DNA from: Nocardioides sp. JS614
GTDB taxonomy: Bacteria; Actinomycetota; Actinomycetes; Propionibacteriales; Nocardioidaceae
NCBI RefSeq assembly: GCF_000015265.1
Contig: NC_008699.1
Location: 1,488,001 to 1,552,000 of the forward strand
Direction of reading: 5' to 3'
DNA: 64,000 nt
A program made the position numbers and the translations under genes. This document shows positions 36,182 through 46,662 of this stretch, piece after piece. Every line of letters starts with the position of its first letter. The first letter of the stretch is position 1. Below the pieces are notes generated by a model, which did not search any database, was not told where the DNA came from, and worked only from the letters and a program-made list of their open reading frames with translations.

Positions 36182-36865
36182 GTGGGAGACGAGACGACCG
36201 ACGCCGGACGGGAACCGATCCGGGTGCTCGTGGTCGATGACCAGGAGCTGTTCCGTCGAGGCCTGACGATGCTGCTCGGAACCGAGGCCGGTATCGAGGT
36301 GGTCGGCGAAGCCGGCGACGGCGTCGAGGGCACCAACCTCGCGGCGACTGCCGCACCCGACGTCGTGCTCCTCGACATCCGGATGCCGAAGCGCTCCGGG
36401 ATCGAGGCGTGCCTCGCGATCAAGGAGGCCGTCCCGTCGGCGAAGATCATCATGCTGACGGTCTCCGACGAGGAGGCTGACCTCTACGAGGCGGTCAAGA
36501 GCGGCGCCTCCGGCTACCTGCTCAAGGACTCCTCGATCGAGGAGGTCGCGCAGGCGGTCCGCGTCGTCGCGGACGGCCAGTCGCTGATCAGCCCGTCGAT
36601 GGCGGTCAAGCTGATCGACGAGTTCAAGCAGATGTCGCGCCCCGAGCGCGACCACGTCCCCGGCCTACGGCTCACCGAGCGAGAGCTCGAGGTGCTGCGC
36701 CTGGTGGCGAAGGGCATGAACAACCGGGAGATCGCCAAGGAGCTGTTCATCAGCGAGAACACGGTCAAGAACCACGTGCGCAACATCTTGGAGAAGCTCC
36801 AGCTGCACTCGCGCATGGAGGCCGTGATGTACGCCGTCAAGGAGAAGCTGCTCGAGCTGCCGTGA
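36182..36865 (+). CDS. Orphan LuxR/NarL-family response regulator
   Basis: A 227-residue regulator. The receiver IRVLVVDDQELFRRGLTMLL has acidic pocket residues, phospho-acceptor D65 in VVLLDIRMPKRSG and the lysine in GYLLKDSS. The C-terminal LuxR helix-turn-helix is LTERELEVLRLVAKGMNNRE followed by ISENTVKNHVRNILEKLQLH. No sensor kinase gene is adjacent, so the partner is elsewhere or activation is non-canonical. The GTG start lies 6 nt after CATGAT (36170-36175), suggesting a leaderless transcript. In actinobacteria this gene commonly sits between hpf and secA. Confidence 0.92.
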   Translation: MGDETTDAGREPIRVLVVDDQELFRRGLTMLLGTEAGIEVVGEAGDGVEGTNLAATAAPDVVLLDIRMPKRSGIEACLAIKEAVPSAKIIMLTVSDEEADLYEAVKSGASGYLLKDSSIEEVAQAVRVVADGQSLISPSMAVKLIDEFKQMSRPERDHVPGLRLTERELEVLRLVAKGMNNREIAKELFISENTVKNHVRNILEKLQLHSRMEAVMYAVKEKLLELP

Positions 36866-36888
36866 CGCCCGGCACGCACTCTGGCGGC

Positions 36889-37130
36889 GTTGTCGTCGCT
36901 CGACGGCCCGCTTCGCTCAAAGGCCGCCTTCGCTCCTCCGCCTTGCCAGAGCACGCACCGGACGCCACGGCTCTGTTCCACCGTGCGGGCGGACCGGAGC
37001 CGACCTGAGGTTGTCGGCGCTCGACGGCCCGCTTCGCTCAAAGGCCGCCTTCGCTCCTCCGCCTTGCCAGAGCACGCACCGGACGCCACGGATCTGTTCC
37101 ACCGTGCGGGCGGACCGGAGCCGACCTGAG
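36889..37130. repeat. 121-bp tandem duplication related to the interspersed element (copy B)
   Basis: 36889-37009 and 37010-37130 are near-identical 121-bp units (I see differences at two positions), followed by ten bases of a third. The inner words CCTTCGCTCCTCCGCCTTGC and AGAGCACGCACCGGACG match the interior of the 9316-9482 element with few changes. The duplication fills the 297-bp gap between the response regulator and the AlkZ-like gene. Open frames through it are repeat translation, not genes. Confidence 0.85.
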
Positions 37131-37148
37131 GTTGTCGGCGCCCTCCTC

Positions 37149-37154
37149 TAGGGT
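37149..37154 (+). promoter_or_regulatory. -10 box of leaderless AlkZ-like transcript
   Basis: TAGGGT ends 8 nt before the GTG at 37163, directly after the tandem duplication. Confidence 0.5.
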
Positions 37155-37162
37155 CTCGCCTC

Positions 37163-38362
37163 GTGGAGTCGTTGAGCAACGCGCAGGCGCGCCGCGTGGC
37201 GCTCGCCGCGCAGGGCTTCCTCGACCCGCGCCACACCATCCCGACGATGCGCACCTTCCAGCGCACCCTGGAGCGCACCGGAGTGCTCCAGGTCGACTCG
37301 GTCAACGTGCTGCAGCGGGCGCACTACATGCCGGTGTTCTCCCGGATCGGCCGGTACGACGTCGAGCTGCTGCGGCGCGCGGCAGAGCGCCGGCCCCGGC
37401 GGATGGTGGAGTACTGGGCGCACGTGCAGGCGTACATGCCGGTCGAACTCTGGCCGGTCATGCAGCACCGGATGGCGGCGTACCGTCAGAAGCGGGGCAA
37501 GTGGGGGTTCGTCGTGGGTGACGACGGCCTCGAGCAGAGCCTGTTGGAGGAGATCCGCGAGCGCGGCGCCTCGACCGCCCGGGACCTCGACGACGGGCTG
37601 CCCCGCGACAAGACCCACTGGGGCTGGAACTGGTCCGAGACGCGCAAGGTCCTCGACTACCTCTACATGTCGGGCGCCGTGGCGATCGCCGATCGCAACA
37701 CCCAGTTCGAGATCCGCTACGACCTGCCCGAGCGGGTCCTGCCGGCCGAGGTGCTCGCGCAGCCGACTCCCTCGCTCGACGACGCCAACCGTGAGCTCAT
37801 CCGCCGGGCAGCCCGGTCCCACGGGGTGGCGAGCGTCCAGGACCTGCGCGACTACTACCGCATGGAGGTCGCGCCCGCCGCTCGGGCCGTCGCCGAGCTG
37901 GTCGAGGAGGGTGAGCTGCTGCCGGTCGCCGTCGAGGGGTGGCGGCGCCCGGCCTACCTGCACCGCGACGCCCGGCTGCCGCGGCGGGTCCGGGCCCGGG
38001 CGCTGCTGAGCCCGTTCGACCCGGTGGTGTGGGAGCGCACCCGCACCGAGCAGCTGTTCGGCTTCCGCTACCGCATCGAGATCTACGTACCGGAGCCGCA
38101 GCGGGTGCACGGCTACTACGTGCTGCCGTTCCTCCTCGGCGATCGGCTCGTCGGGCGGGTCGACCTGAAGGCCGACCGCCAGTACGACGCCGGGGCCGGC
38201 CGGTTGCTGGTCAAGGCGGCGTACGCCGAGCCGGACGCTCCCGCGGAGACCCCCGAGGAGCTCGCCGCGGAGCTGGCCGCGATGGCGGGCTGGCTCGGGC
38301 TGGGCTCGGTCGTCGTGGAGCCGCGTGGCGACCTGGCCCCCGCGCTCAGCCGGTTCATTTAG
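37163..38362 (+). CDS. Winged-helix DNA glycosylase-like protein (AlkZ/YcaQ, HTH_42)
   Basis: A 399-residue protein of the HTH_42 family, whose characterised members AlkZ and YcaQ are DNA glycosylases that unhook interstrand crosslinks. It starts LSNAQARRVALAAQGFLDPR and has RTGVLQVDSVNVLQRAHYMP. This contains the QVDSV-type motif that carries the catalytic QxQ/QxD-like residues. VEYWAHVQAYMPVELWPVMQ and LLSPFDPVVWERTRTEQLFG are also typical. Crosslink repair is inferred from the family only. It stands alone, with an antisense-free upstream region made of repeats. Confidence 0.85.
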   Translation: MESLSNAQARRVALAAQGFLDPRHTIPTMRTFQRTLERTGVLQVDSVNVLQRAHYMPVFSRIGRYDVELLRRAAERRPRRMVEYWAHVQAYMPVELWPVMQHRMAAYRQKRGKWGFVVGDDGLEQSLLEEIRERGASTARDLDDGLPRDKTHWGWNWSETRKVLDYLYMSGAVAIADRNTQFEIRYDLPERVLPAEVLAQPTPSLDDANRELIRRAARSHGVASVQDLRDYYRMEVAPAARAVAELVEEGELLPVAVEGWRRPAYLHRDARLPRRVRARALLSPFDPVVWERTRTEQLFGFRYRIEIYVPEPQRVHGYYVLPFLLGDRLVGRVDLKADRQYDAGAGRLLVKAAYAEPDAPAETPEELAAELAAMAGWLGLGSVVVEPRGDLAPALSRFI

Positions 38363-38382
38363 GGCGGCCTCGGGCGGCTGGG

Positions 38383-38388
38383 TAGAGT
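38383..38388 (+). promoter_or_regulatory. -10 box upstream of secA
   Basis: TAGAGT lies about 42 nt before the secA GTG. Unlike many neighbours, secA then has a leader with an AGGAG ribosome-binding site (38415-38419). Confidence 0.35.
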
Positions 38389-38429
38389 GGCGGAGGCCTG
38401 TCTACACCCCATCCAGGAGTCCGTGCCTC

Positions 38430-41239
<2,810 letters not shown>

Positions 41240-41243
<4 letters not shown>

Positions 41244-41305
41244 GGTCCGGCTCTCACTTCTCGGCCGTCGCGAGCGTCGTCCAGGGAGTGGGAGCCAGAC
41301 CCTAG
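41240..41305. repeat. Short interspersed element, copy C; bidirectional terminator
   Basis: CTAGGGTCCGGCTCTCAC (41240-41257) is the inverse of 41288-41305 with 16 of 18 matches. The loop holds the 24 bases 41262-41285, identical in reverse complement to 9439-9462. It spans exactly the gap between the convergent secA and Rv3235-like genes and includes both stop codons. It looks like an internally deleted copy of the 9316-9482 element. Confidence 0.75.
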
Positions 41306-41820
41306 GCAAACTCCAGCGCGGTGCAGCACCAGCGTTGGCCGGTGATCTCGAAGCGGGCGGCGAGCGCGCGGGAGCGCTCGCCGTACCGCACGTGCGCGCT
41401 GACCTCGACGGCGTCGCGGGACAGGAAGCAGGTGTGCACCCCCAGCACCCTGGGCCGGACCGGCTGGACCCGGCCCTGGCCGGGCTGGTGCCGCCCGGCG
41501 CGGGCGACCAGCTGAGCGCGACGGTCGAGGTTCTCGTAGACCTCGCGTGAGCTCCAGCGCAGCAGCTGGGAGACCGGTCGGTCGCCGCCGACGATCTCGA
41601 CCGCCGCCTGCGTGTACCGGCGGGCCCACTGCTCCAACCCGCGACGCAGCGGCTGCTCGATCGCGATCACGTCGGCCGCGGCGTGGCCGTGGGGGACGAT
41701 CGGGTCCGGCGGGTCGAAGCGGGGCTGCAGGTCGAGGGCGAGCGTGCCCTGCACACTGGCGAGCGGCACGGCCGCCGCGCGCAGCACGACGACGGTCTGG
41801 TCGGTCTCCGGGTTGTTCAT
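41302..41820 (-). CDS. Rv3235 family protein
   Basis: A 172-residue protein starting MNNPETDQTVVVLRAAAVPL. Its C-terminal half, GVHTCFLSRDAVEVSAHVRY then RSRALAARFEITGQRWCCTA, matches the small actinobacterial family named after M. tuberculosis Rv3235, which lies near secA1. The function is unknown, with no signal peptide or membrane helix visible. The ATG overlaps the LysM gene stop by 4 bp. The stop lies within the inverted repeat shared with secA. Confidence 0.8.
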   Translation of the reverse strand: MNNPETDQTVVVLRAAAVPLASVQGTLALDLQPRFDPPDPIVPHGHAAADVIAIEQPLRRGLEQWARRYTQAAVEIVGGDRPVSQLLRWSSREVYENLDRRAQLVARAGRHQPGQGRVQPVRPRVLGVHTCFLSRDAVEVSAHVRYGERSRALAARFEITGQRWCCTALEFA

Positions 41821-42455
41821 GAGGTCTCCTCCGGTCGGTCGGCGGGAAGCCGAAGTCGGGTCGCGGGCTGGATCAGGCCCGGGTCGGGGCCGATCTGGTC
41901 GCGGTTGAGGGCGTAGATCTGCGGCCAGCGACCGGGGTCGTCGAGATGGGTGGCCGCGAGCTCCCACAGCGAGTCGCCGGGCCGGACGACGACCGTCGGG
42001 AGCCGGCCGGGGGCAGTGGTGGGCCGAGGCGCTCCGTGGGAGAGCAGCGCCCGGCCCGGGAGCCCGACGGCGCGGTCGGGCAGCGGCAGGCCGGCGAGCC
42101 CGGCTGTCGGCTGCCGATCGACGTGCACGTCGCCCGGCGTGGCCTGCGCCGGGGCGACCAGGCCCGCCGCCAGGCCGGCCCCGCACGCGGCGAGCACCAG
42201 CCGGCGTACGACGGCGGGGACGCCCGGCGCGCGCGCCGGCCGGCCGCGCAGCGCCGCCACGACGGTCGCACTGGCGGCCAGCCACAACCAGCAGGTGCCG
42301 ACCAGGGCCACGGCGGCGCACGCGCGCACCAGGACCAGGTCGAACCTCGAACCGGCGTCGCCGACGGCGACGGGCAGCAGCCAGGCGCCCAGCGCGGCGG
42401 CGAGCGCACTGGCGGCCGCCCAGACCGCCAGGCACCGCGTCGCTGAAGCGTGCAT
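41817..42455 (-). CDS. Membrane protein with C-terminal LysM domain
   Basis: A 212-residue protein with hydrophobic segments at about 8-30, 43-64 and 86-103, then a Pro/Ala-rich linker and a LysM domain at about 148-200 (VVVRPGDSLWELAATHLDDP, then WPQIYALNRDQIGPDPGLIQ). LysM should bind peptidoglycan N-acetylglucosamine outside the membrane. It is translationally coupled to the Rv3235 gene. TAAGGT (complement of 42463-42468) ends 7 nt before the ATG, a leaderless start. Confidence 0.87.
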   Translation of the reverse strand: MHASATRCLAVWAAASALAAALGAWLLPVAVGDAGSRFDLVLVRACAAVALVGTCWLWLAASATVVAALRGRPARAPGVPAVVRRLVLAACGAGLAAGLVAPAQATPGDVHVDRQPTAGLAGLPLPDRAVGLPGRALLSHGAPRPTTAPGRLPTVVVRPGDSLWELAATHLDDPGRWPQIYALNRDQIGPDPGLIQPATRLRLPADRPEETS

Positions 42456-42462
42456 CCCGAGA

Positions 42463-42468
42463 ACCTTA
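42463..42468 (-). promoter_or_regulatory. -10 box of leaderless LysM-Rv3235 operon
   Basis: TAAGGT on the minus strand with a 7-nt gap to the ATG at 42455. The adjoining 42480-42515 is unusually AT-rich for this window (TTTAGTTAAGG). Confidence 0.45.
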
Positions 42469-42588
42469 CGTTGGCCTGCGTTTGCGTCTGTTTAGTTAAG
42501 GAAACGCCTCTTTACCTGTGACGTCAATGGGGTCTCCACAGGGCTGCCGGGGCTGCCCCAGGGCGCCGGGGCGTGGCAGGGTCGACGC

Positions 42589-43122
42589 ATGACCTGGGAG
42601 GAGGAGCTGTTCGCGGTGCTCGACGACCTCGAGCAGCAGGCCGAGGCGCTCTACGAGGCCGAGCGCGACGCCGAGCTCGCTGACCGGGGCCGGGCGGAGT
42701 ACCAGCAGGTCACCCTGGCCAGCAGGCTGATGGCGTCGACCGGGGAACCGGTGCGGCTCGAGGTGACCGGCGTCGGCCCTGTGGTCGGGGTGCTCGACCG
42801 GGTCGGCACCGGCTGGTGCCTGGTCAGCGGTCACGCCCAGGACTGGGTGGTCCGCCTGGACGCGGTCGCGCTCGTCCACGGTGCCTCGGACCGCTCGCGG
42901 CCGGAGGTGGCCTGGTCACCCGTGGCGCGGCTCGGCCTCGGCTCGGCGCTGCGCCGGGTCGCCGACGCCGGGGAGCGGTGCGTGCTGCGCCTCGTGGACG
43001 GCAGCACCCACGAGGCGCTGCTGCGCCGGGTCGGCGCCGACTTCGTCGAGGCCGCGGTCGGCGACGGTCGCACCGTCCTGGTGGCGTTCGGTGCCCTCGC
43101 TGCGGTCCAGAGCCGCGGCTGA
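42589..43122 (+). CDS. Conserved hypothetical protein
   Basis: A 177-residue cytosolic protein I cannot assign. The N-terminus is a charged helix (WEEELFAVLDDLEQQAEALYEAERDAELADRGR, residues 3-35), and the rest looks like a beta-rich domain (VTGVGPVVGVLDRVGTGWCL, then LRLVDGSTHEALLRRVGADF). It has no membrane helix, signal peptide or metal motif. Similar small proteins occur near the LysM gene in related actinobacteria, as I recall. The ATG is 6 nt after CAGGGT and may be leaderless. It is divergent from the LysM gene, with a 133-bp gap that holds no other gene. Confidence 0.75.
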   Translation: MTWEEELFAVLDDLEQQAEALYEAERDAELADRGRAEYQQVTLASRLMASTGEPVRLEVTGVGPVVGVLDRVGTGWCLVSGHAQDWVVRLDAVALVHGASDRSRPEVAWSPVARLGLGSALRRVADAGERCVLRLVDGSTHEALLRRVGADFVEAAVGDGRTVLVAFGALAAVQSRG

Positions 43123-43125
43123 TCG

Positions 43126-43258
43126 CGACTCGGCGCGTCTTGCTCGCCAGTGGCTGCCGACTCGGCGCATCTTGCCCGCTCGAACCGTTGCCGACGGCGC
43201 GAGGCTGGGCAAGACGCGCCGACTCACCGGATGGGGCTGGGCAAGACGCGCCGAGTCG
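43126..43258. repeat. Four-arm inverted repeat array between convergent genes
   Basis: Two forward words, CGACTCGGCGCGTCTTGC (43126-43143) and a variant at 43158-43177, are followed by two inverted copies, 43207-43225 and 43239-43258. The outer pair is a perfect 18-bp inverted match. The array fills the whole 149-bp gap between the hypothetical gene and tatB, which end toward each other, so it probably terminates transcription from both sides. Confidence 0.8.
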
Positions 43259-43271
43259 TGTCGGTCGGGGG

Positions 43272-43610
43272 TCAGGTCGCGTCGGGGTCGTACGGCGGCA
43301 CCTCGCCGTCCTGGAGTGGCCGCTGGCCACGCCGGACGGGGCGGGGGGCCGGCTCCTCGTCGTCGTCCTCGAGGGCCTCGGCGATGTGCCGCTTGACGAT
43401 GGTGCGCGGGTCCAGGTCCCGCAGCTCGAGGTCGGCGTACTCGGGGCCGAGCTCGGCGCGCAGCTCGTCGCGCGCGTTGTTGGCCAGGACCCGGGCCCGG
43501 CGCACGAGCTGGCCGGCCTGGCGCGCCAGCTCGGGGAGCTTGTCGGGCCCGAACACGAGCACGGCGACGAACGCGAGCACCGCGAACTCCGGCAGGCCGA
43601 CCCCGAACAC
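43272..43610 (-). CDS. tatB: Sec-independent protein translocase TatB
   Basis: A 112-residue Tat component. A short N-terminal transmembrane helix (VGLPEFAVLAFVAVLVFGPD, residues 4-23) with the conserved E/F and the FGPDKLPELAR hinge is followed by an amphipathic helix and an acidic, proline-rich tail. TatB binds twin-arginine signal peptides with TatC. The TatA/TatB distinction rests on the longer amphipathic region and GPDKLP hinge. It is encoded 24 bp after the Mrp gene on the same strand. Confidence 0.87.
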   Translation of the reverse strand: MFGVGLPEFAVLAFVAVLVFGPDKLPELARQAGQLVRRARVLANNARDELRAELGPEYADLELRDLDPRTIVKRHIAEALEDDDEEPAPRPVRRGQRPLQDGEVPPYDPDAT

Positions 43611-43634
43611 GGGCTAGAACCTACAGGCTGGCGT

Positions 43635-44798
43635 CTAGAACTTGCTGGTCGGCGTCAGCCCGAGCTGCATGCCGGCCAATCCACGGCCGCGCCCCGCCAG
43701 TTGCTCCGCGATCGCGCTCAATGCCATCGCGCTGGGCGCGGTCGGGTCGGCGTCGACGATCGGCTTGCCGTTGTCGCCGCCCTCGCGCAGCGAGGTGTCC
43801 AGGGGGACCTCGCCGAGCACGGGCACGTCGTACCCGAACCGGGTCGAGAGCGTCTGCGCGACCCGGGCCCCGCCGCCGGTGCCGAAGATCTCGAGCCGGT
43901 GGTCGGTGCCCTCCGCGGCACAGTGCGGGCAGGGCAGGTAGCTCATGTTCTCGACGACGCCCACGACCCGCTGGTGCATCATCGAGGCCATCGTGCCGGC
44001 GCGCTCGGCGACCTCGGCGGCGGCCTCCTGGGGCGTGGTGACGACCACGACCTCGGCGCCCGGGAGGTGCTGGCCCAGCGAGATGGCGATGTCGCCGGTG
44101 CCGGGCGGCAGGTCGAGGAGGAGCACGTCGAGGTCGCCCCAGTAGACGTCGGCGAGCATCTGGACGAGCGCCCGGTCGAGCATCGGGCCACGCCACGCGA
44201 CCACCTGGTCGCGACGCGGCTTGAGCATCCCGATCGAGATCACGGACACGCCGCTGGGGGTGGGCACCGGCATGATCAGGTCGTCGACCTGGGTGGGTCG
44301 CTGGTCGGCGACGCCGAACATCGCCGGGACCGAGTGGCCGTAGATGTCCGCGTCGACCACGCCCACCTTGAGGCCCCGCCCGGCCATCGCGATCGCGAGG
44401 TTCACGGTGACCGAGGACTTGCCGACGCCGCCCTTGCCGCTGGCGATCGCGAAGACCTTCGTCAGCGAGCCCGGCTGGGCGAACGGGATCTCGCGCTGGG
44501 CCCGGCCGCCGCGCAGCGTCTCGTGCAGGCCGCTGCGCTGCTCCGCCGTCATCACGCCGAGGGTGAGGTCGACCGCCGTGACCCCGTCGACGCGGGAGAC
44601 CGCCGCGGTGACGTCGCGGTTGATGGTGTCCTTGAGCGGACAGCCCGCCACGGTCAGCAGCACCGTGAGGTGCACGACGCCGGCGTCGTCGATGTCGACC
44701 GAGTCGACCATGCCGAGCTCGGTGATCGGGCGCTTGATCTCCGGATCGTTGACGGTCGCCAGTGCGGCGTTGACCTGCTCGAGGGACGGGGTGCTCAC
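43635..44798 (-). CDS. mrp: Mrp/NBP35-type iron-sulfur cluster carrier ATPase
   Basis: A 387-residue P-loop protein. The N-terminal MIP18-like domain (LATVNDPEIKRPITELGMVD) precedes the deviant Walker A FAIASGKGGVGKSSVTVNLA. LLLDLPPGTGDIAISL is Walker B-like, and ENMSYLPCPHC carries the CPHC pair that could hold a bridging Fe-S cluster. It likely assembles or transfers Fe-S clusters. The GTG start follows TAGACT (complement of 44807-44812) by 8 nt. That box overlaps the stop codon of the upstream DUF1003 gene, so mrp may have its own leaderless promoter. Confidence 0.92.
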   Translation of the reverse strand: MSTPSLEQVNAALATVNDPEIKRPITELGMVDSVDIDDAGVVHLTVLLTVAGCPLKDTINRDVTAAVSRVDGVTAVDLTLGVMTAEQRSGLHETLRGGRAQREIPFAQPGSLTKVFAIASGKGGVGKSSVTVNLAIAMAGRGLKVGVVDADIYGHSVPAMFGVADQRPTQVDDLIMPVPTPSGVSVISIGMLKPRRDQVVAWRGPMLDRALVQMLADVYWGDLDVLLLDLPPGTGDIAISLGQHLPGAEVVVVTTPQEAAAEVAERAGTMASMMHQRVVGVVENMSYLPCPHCAAEGTDHRLEIFGTGGGARVAQTLSTRFGYDVPVLGEVPLDTSLREGGDNGKPIVDADPTAPSAMALSAIAEQLAGRGRGLAGMQLGLTPTSKF

Positions 44799-44806
44799 GT
44801 TGTCCG

Positions 44807-44812
44807 AGTCTA
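44807..44812 (-). promoter_or_regulatory. -10 box of leaderless mrp transcript, overlapping the upstream stop codon
   Basis: TAGACT on the minus strand. Its first three bases are the TAG stop of the DUF1003 gene (44810-44812), with 8 nt to the mrp GTG. Confidence 0.45.
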
Positions 44813-45352
44813 GGTGGTGGCAGCGTCGCTCTCGTCGCCGCCCAGGTGACGCTGGCCACCCTCCTGCGCCCGGTCGTCCAGCTCGCTGAGCAGCGCGCGC
44901 AGCTCCGAGCGCAGGAAGTCGCGGGTGGCGACCTCGCCCACGGCCATCCGCAGCGAGGCCACCTCGCGGGCGAGGAACTCCATGTCCGCGTGCGCCCGGG
45001 CGTTCGCCTGGCGGTCCTGCTCGGCGACCACCTTGTCGCGCTGCTCCTGCCGGTTCTGGGCGAGCAGGATCAGCGGGGCGGCGTACGACGCCTGCAGGCT
45101 GAGCATCAGGGTGAGGAAGATGAAGGGGTATTCGTCGAAGCGCGAGCCCCCGGGGATGATCAGGTTCCACAGGACCCAGACGGCCACGAAGAGCGTCATG
45201 TAGATGAGGAACTTCGCGGTCCCCATGAACCGAGCGAACTGCTCGGCGAAGATCCCGAACGCGTCGGCGTCGTACGACGGGCGCCGCACCAGCGGCCGGC
45301 GCGCCTCCTTGGGCGTGTCCAGGCGGGCCCGCGGCGTGCGGCTCTCAGCCAC
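44810..45352 (-). CDS. DUF1003 family membrane protein
   Basis: A 180-residue protein. Two helices (TAKFLIYMTLFVAVWVLWNL and FPFIFLTLMLSLQASYAAPL-like, about residues 46-66 and 76-97) are joined by the conserved GGSRFDEYPF loop. A long cytosolic helix rich in Arg, Glu and Gln follows (QNRQEQRDKVVAEQDRQANA), typical of DUF1003. The function is unknown. The GTG start lies 8 bp inside the MgtE-N/CBS gene, so the two are coupled. Confidence 0.88.
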   Translation of the reverse strand: MAESRTPRARLDTPKEARRPLVRRPSYDADAFGIFAEQFARFMGTAKFLIYMTLFVAVWVLWNLIIPGGSRFDEYPFIFLTLMLSLQASYAAPLILLAQNRQEQRDKVVAEQDRQANARAHADMEFLAREVASLRMAVGEVATRDFLRSELRALLSELDDRAQEGGQRHLGGDESDAATT

Positions 45353-46619
45353 GGCGGACCCCCTGAGAGCGGTCGGACGAGCGGATCGCCTGGTCGCGCC
45401 AGTTCTCCGGGAGCATGTGGTCGAGCAGGTCGTCGACGCTCACCGCGCCGAGCAGGTGGCCGTTCTCGTCGACGACCGGTGCCGCGACCAGGTTGTAGGT
45501 CGCGAGGTGGGCGGCGACCTGGTCGATGGTGGCCTCGGGCTTCAGCGGGTCCATCGAGTCGTCGAGCACGCCGGCCACCAGGGTCGACGGCGGCTCGCGC
45601 AGGAGCCGCTGGATGTGCGCCACGCCGAGGAACCGGCCGCTCGGCGTCTCCAGCGGCGGGCGGCAGACGTAGACGAGGGCGGCGAGGGCCGGCGTGAGGT
45701 CGGGGTTGCGGACGTGTGCGAGTGCGTCCGCGATGGTGGCGTCCGGGCCCAGGATCACCGGCTCGGGCGTCATCATCGCGCCCGCGGTGTTCTCGACGTA
45801 CGACATCAGCCGCTTGACGTCCTCGGCCTCCTCGGGCTCCATCAGCTCGAGCAGGGCCGCGGCGGTCTCCGGGGGCAGGTCGGCGATCAGGTCGGCCGCA
45901 TCGTCGGGGGACATCTCCTCGAGCACGTCGGCCGCGCGCTCGGAGTCGAGCTGCTCGAGGATCTCGACCTGGTCCTCCTCGGGCAGCTCCTCGAGCACGT
46001 CGGCGAGCCGCTCGTCGTCCAGCGCGGAGACGACCGCGATCCGGCGCTCGGCCGGCAGGTCGTGGATCATGTTCGCGGCGTCGGCGGGACGCATCTCGTT
46101 GAGGGCGGCGATCAGGTGCGTGGCGCCCTGCGTCTCCTCGCGCTGGGTGAGCCCCTCGACGTCGCGCCACTCGACGACGTAGGTCTGCCCGCGTCGGCGC
46201 AGCCCCTTGGCCGGCTCCTGCACCGCCACCCGGCTGAGCACCCAGTCCCGGTTGCGGGCCTGCTCCATGGCGACGTCGTAGACGGTCCCGGTCACCCCGG
46301 AGCTGGTGACCCGGACGGTGCGGTCGAGCATCTGCCCGATCACCAGGGTCTCGGTCGGCCGCTGCTCGAAGCGGCGCATGTTGAGCAGCCCGGTCGTGTA
46401 GACCTGGCCGCTGTCGATGTTGGTGACCCGGGTCATCGGCACGAAGATCCGCCGCCGGCCGAACACCTCCGCGACCATCCCGAGCACGCGCGGCTGGTGC
46501 ACCTCCGAGCGGACCGCCACCACGAGGTCGCGCACCTTGCCCACCTGGTCACCCACGGGGTCGAAGATCGGCAGCCCGACCAGGCGGGCCGCGTAGACGC
46601 GGACGGGGGTGGTGCTCAC
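45345..46619 (-). CDS. MgtE N-terminal and CBS-domain protein
   Basis: A 424-residue cytosolic protein without transmembrane helices. A PRC-barrel-like N-terminal region (VYAARLVGLPIFDPVGDQVG) is followed by MgtE-N repeats (RPADAANMIHDLPAERRIAV, LEELPEEDQVEILEQLDSER, MSPDDAADLIADLPPETAAA) and a CBS pair (MMTPEPVILGPDATIADALA and VAAPVVDENGHLLGAVSVDD). It is the magnesium-sensing half of MgtE without the channel, so it may regulate a partner. DUF1003, encoded next with an 8-bp overlap, is a candidate membrane partner (inference). TAGCGT lies 8 nt before the GTG. Confidence 0.88.
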   Translation of the reverse strand: MSTTPVRVYAARLVGLPIFDPVGDQVGKVRDLVVAVRSEVHQPRVLGMVAEVFGRRRIFVPMTRVTNIDSGQVYTTGLLNMRRFEQRPTETLVIGQMLDRTVRVTSSGVTGTVYDVAMEQARNRDWVLSRVAVQEPAKGLRRRGQTYVVEWRDVEGLTQREETQGATHLIAALNEMRPADAANMIHDLPAERRIAVVSALDDERLADVLEELPEEDQVEILEQLDSERAADVLEEMSPDDAADLIADLPPETAAALLELMEPEEAEDVKRLMSYVENTAGAMMTPEPVILGPDATIADALAHVRNPDLTPALAALVYVCRPPLETPSGRFLGVAHIQRLLREPPSTLVAGVLDDSMDPLKPEATIDQVAAHLATYNLVAAPVVDENGHLLGAVSVDDLLDHMLPENWRDQAIRSSDRSQGVRRG

Positions 46620-46627
46620 AGGGACGA

Positions 46628-46656
46628 ACGCTACCGGCCGGAGCGGGTGGCACGAT
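46628..46656. promoter_or_regulatory. Divergent leaderless promoters at the left end of the sulfotransferase region
   Basis: On the minus strand TAGCGT (complement of 46628-46633) is 8 nt from the GTG at 46619. On the plus strand CACGAT (46651-46656) is 6 nt from the GTG at 46663. Confidence 0.42.
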
Positions 46657-46662
46657 GTCACC

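Noticed and set aside
36890..37129. Small open frame in the tandem duplication
   Set aside because: The encoded peptide simply repeats with the 121-bp unit in shifted frames. It is not a gene.
43126..43258. CRISPR array
   Set aside because: There are only four copies, two of them inverted, with unequal short spacers and no cas genes. It is an inverted-repeat array.
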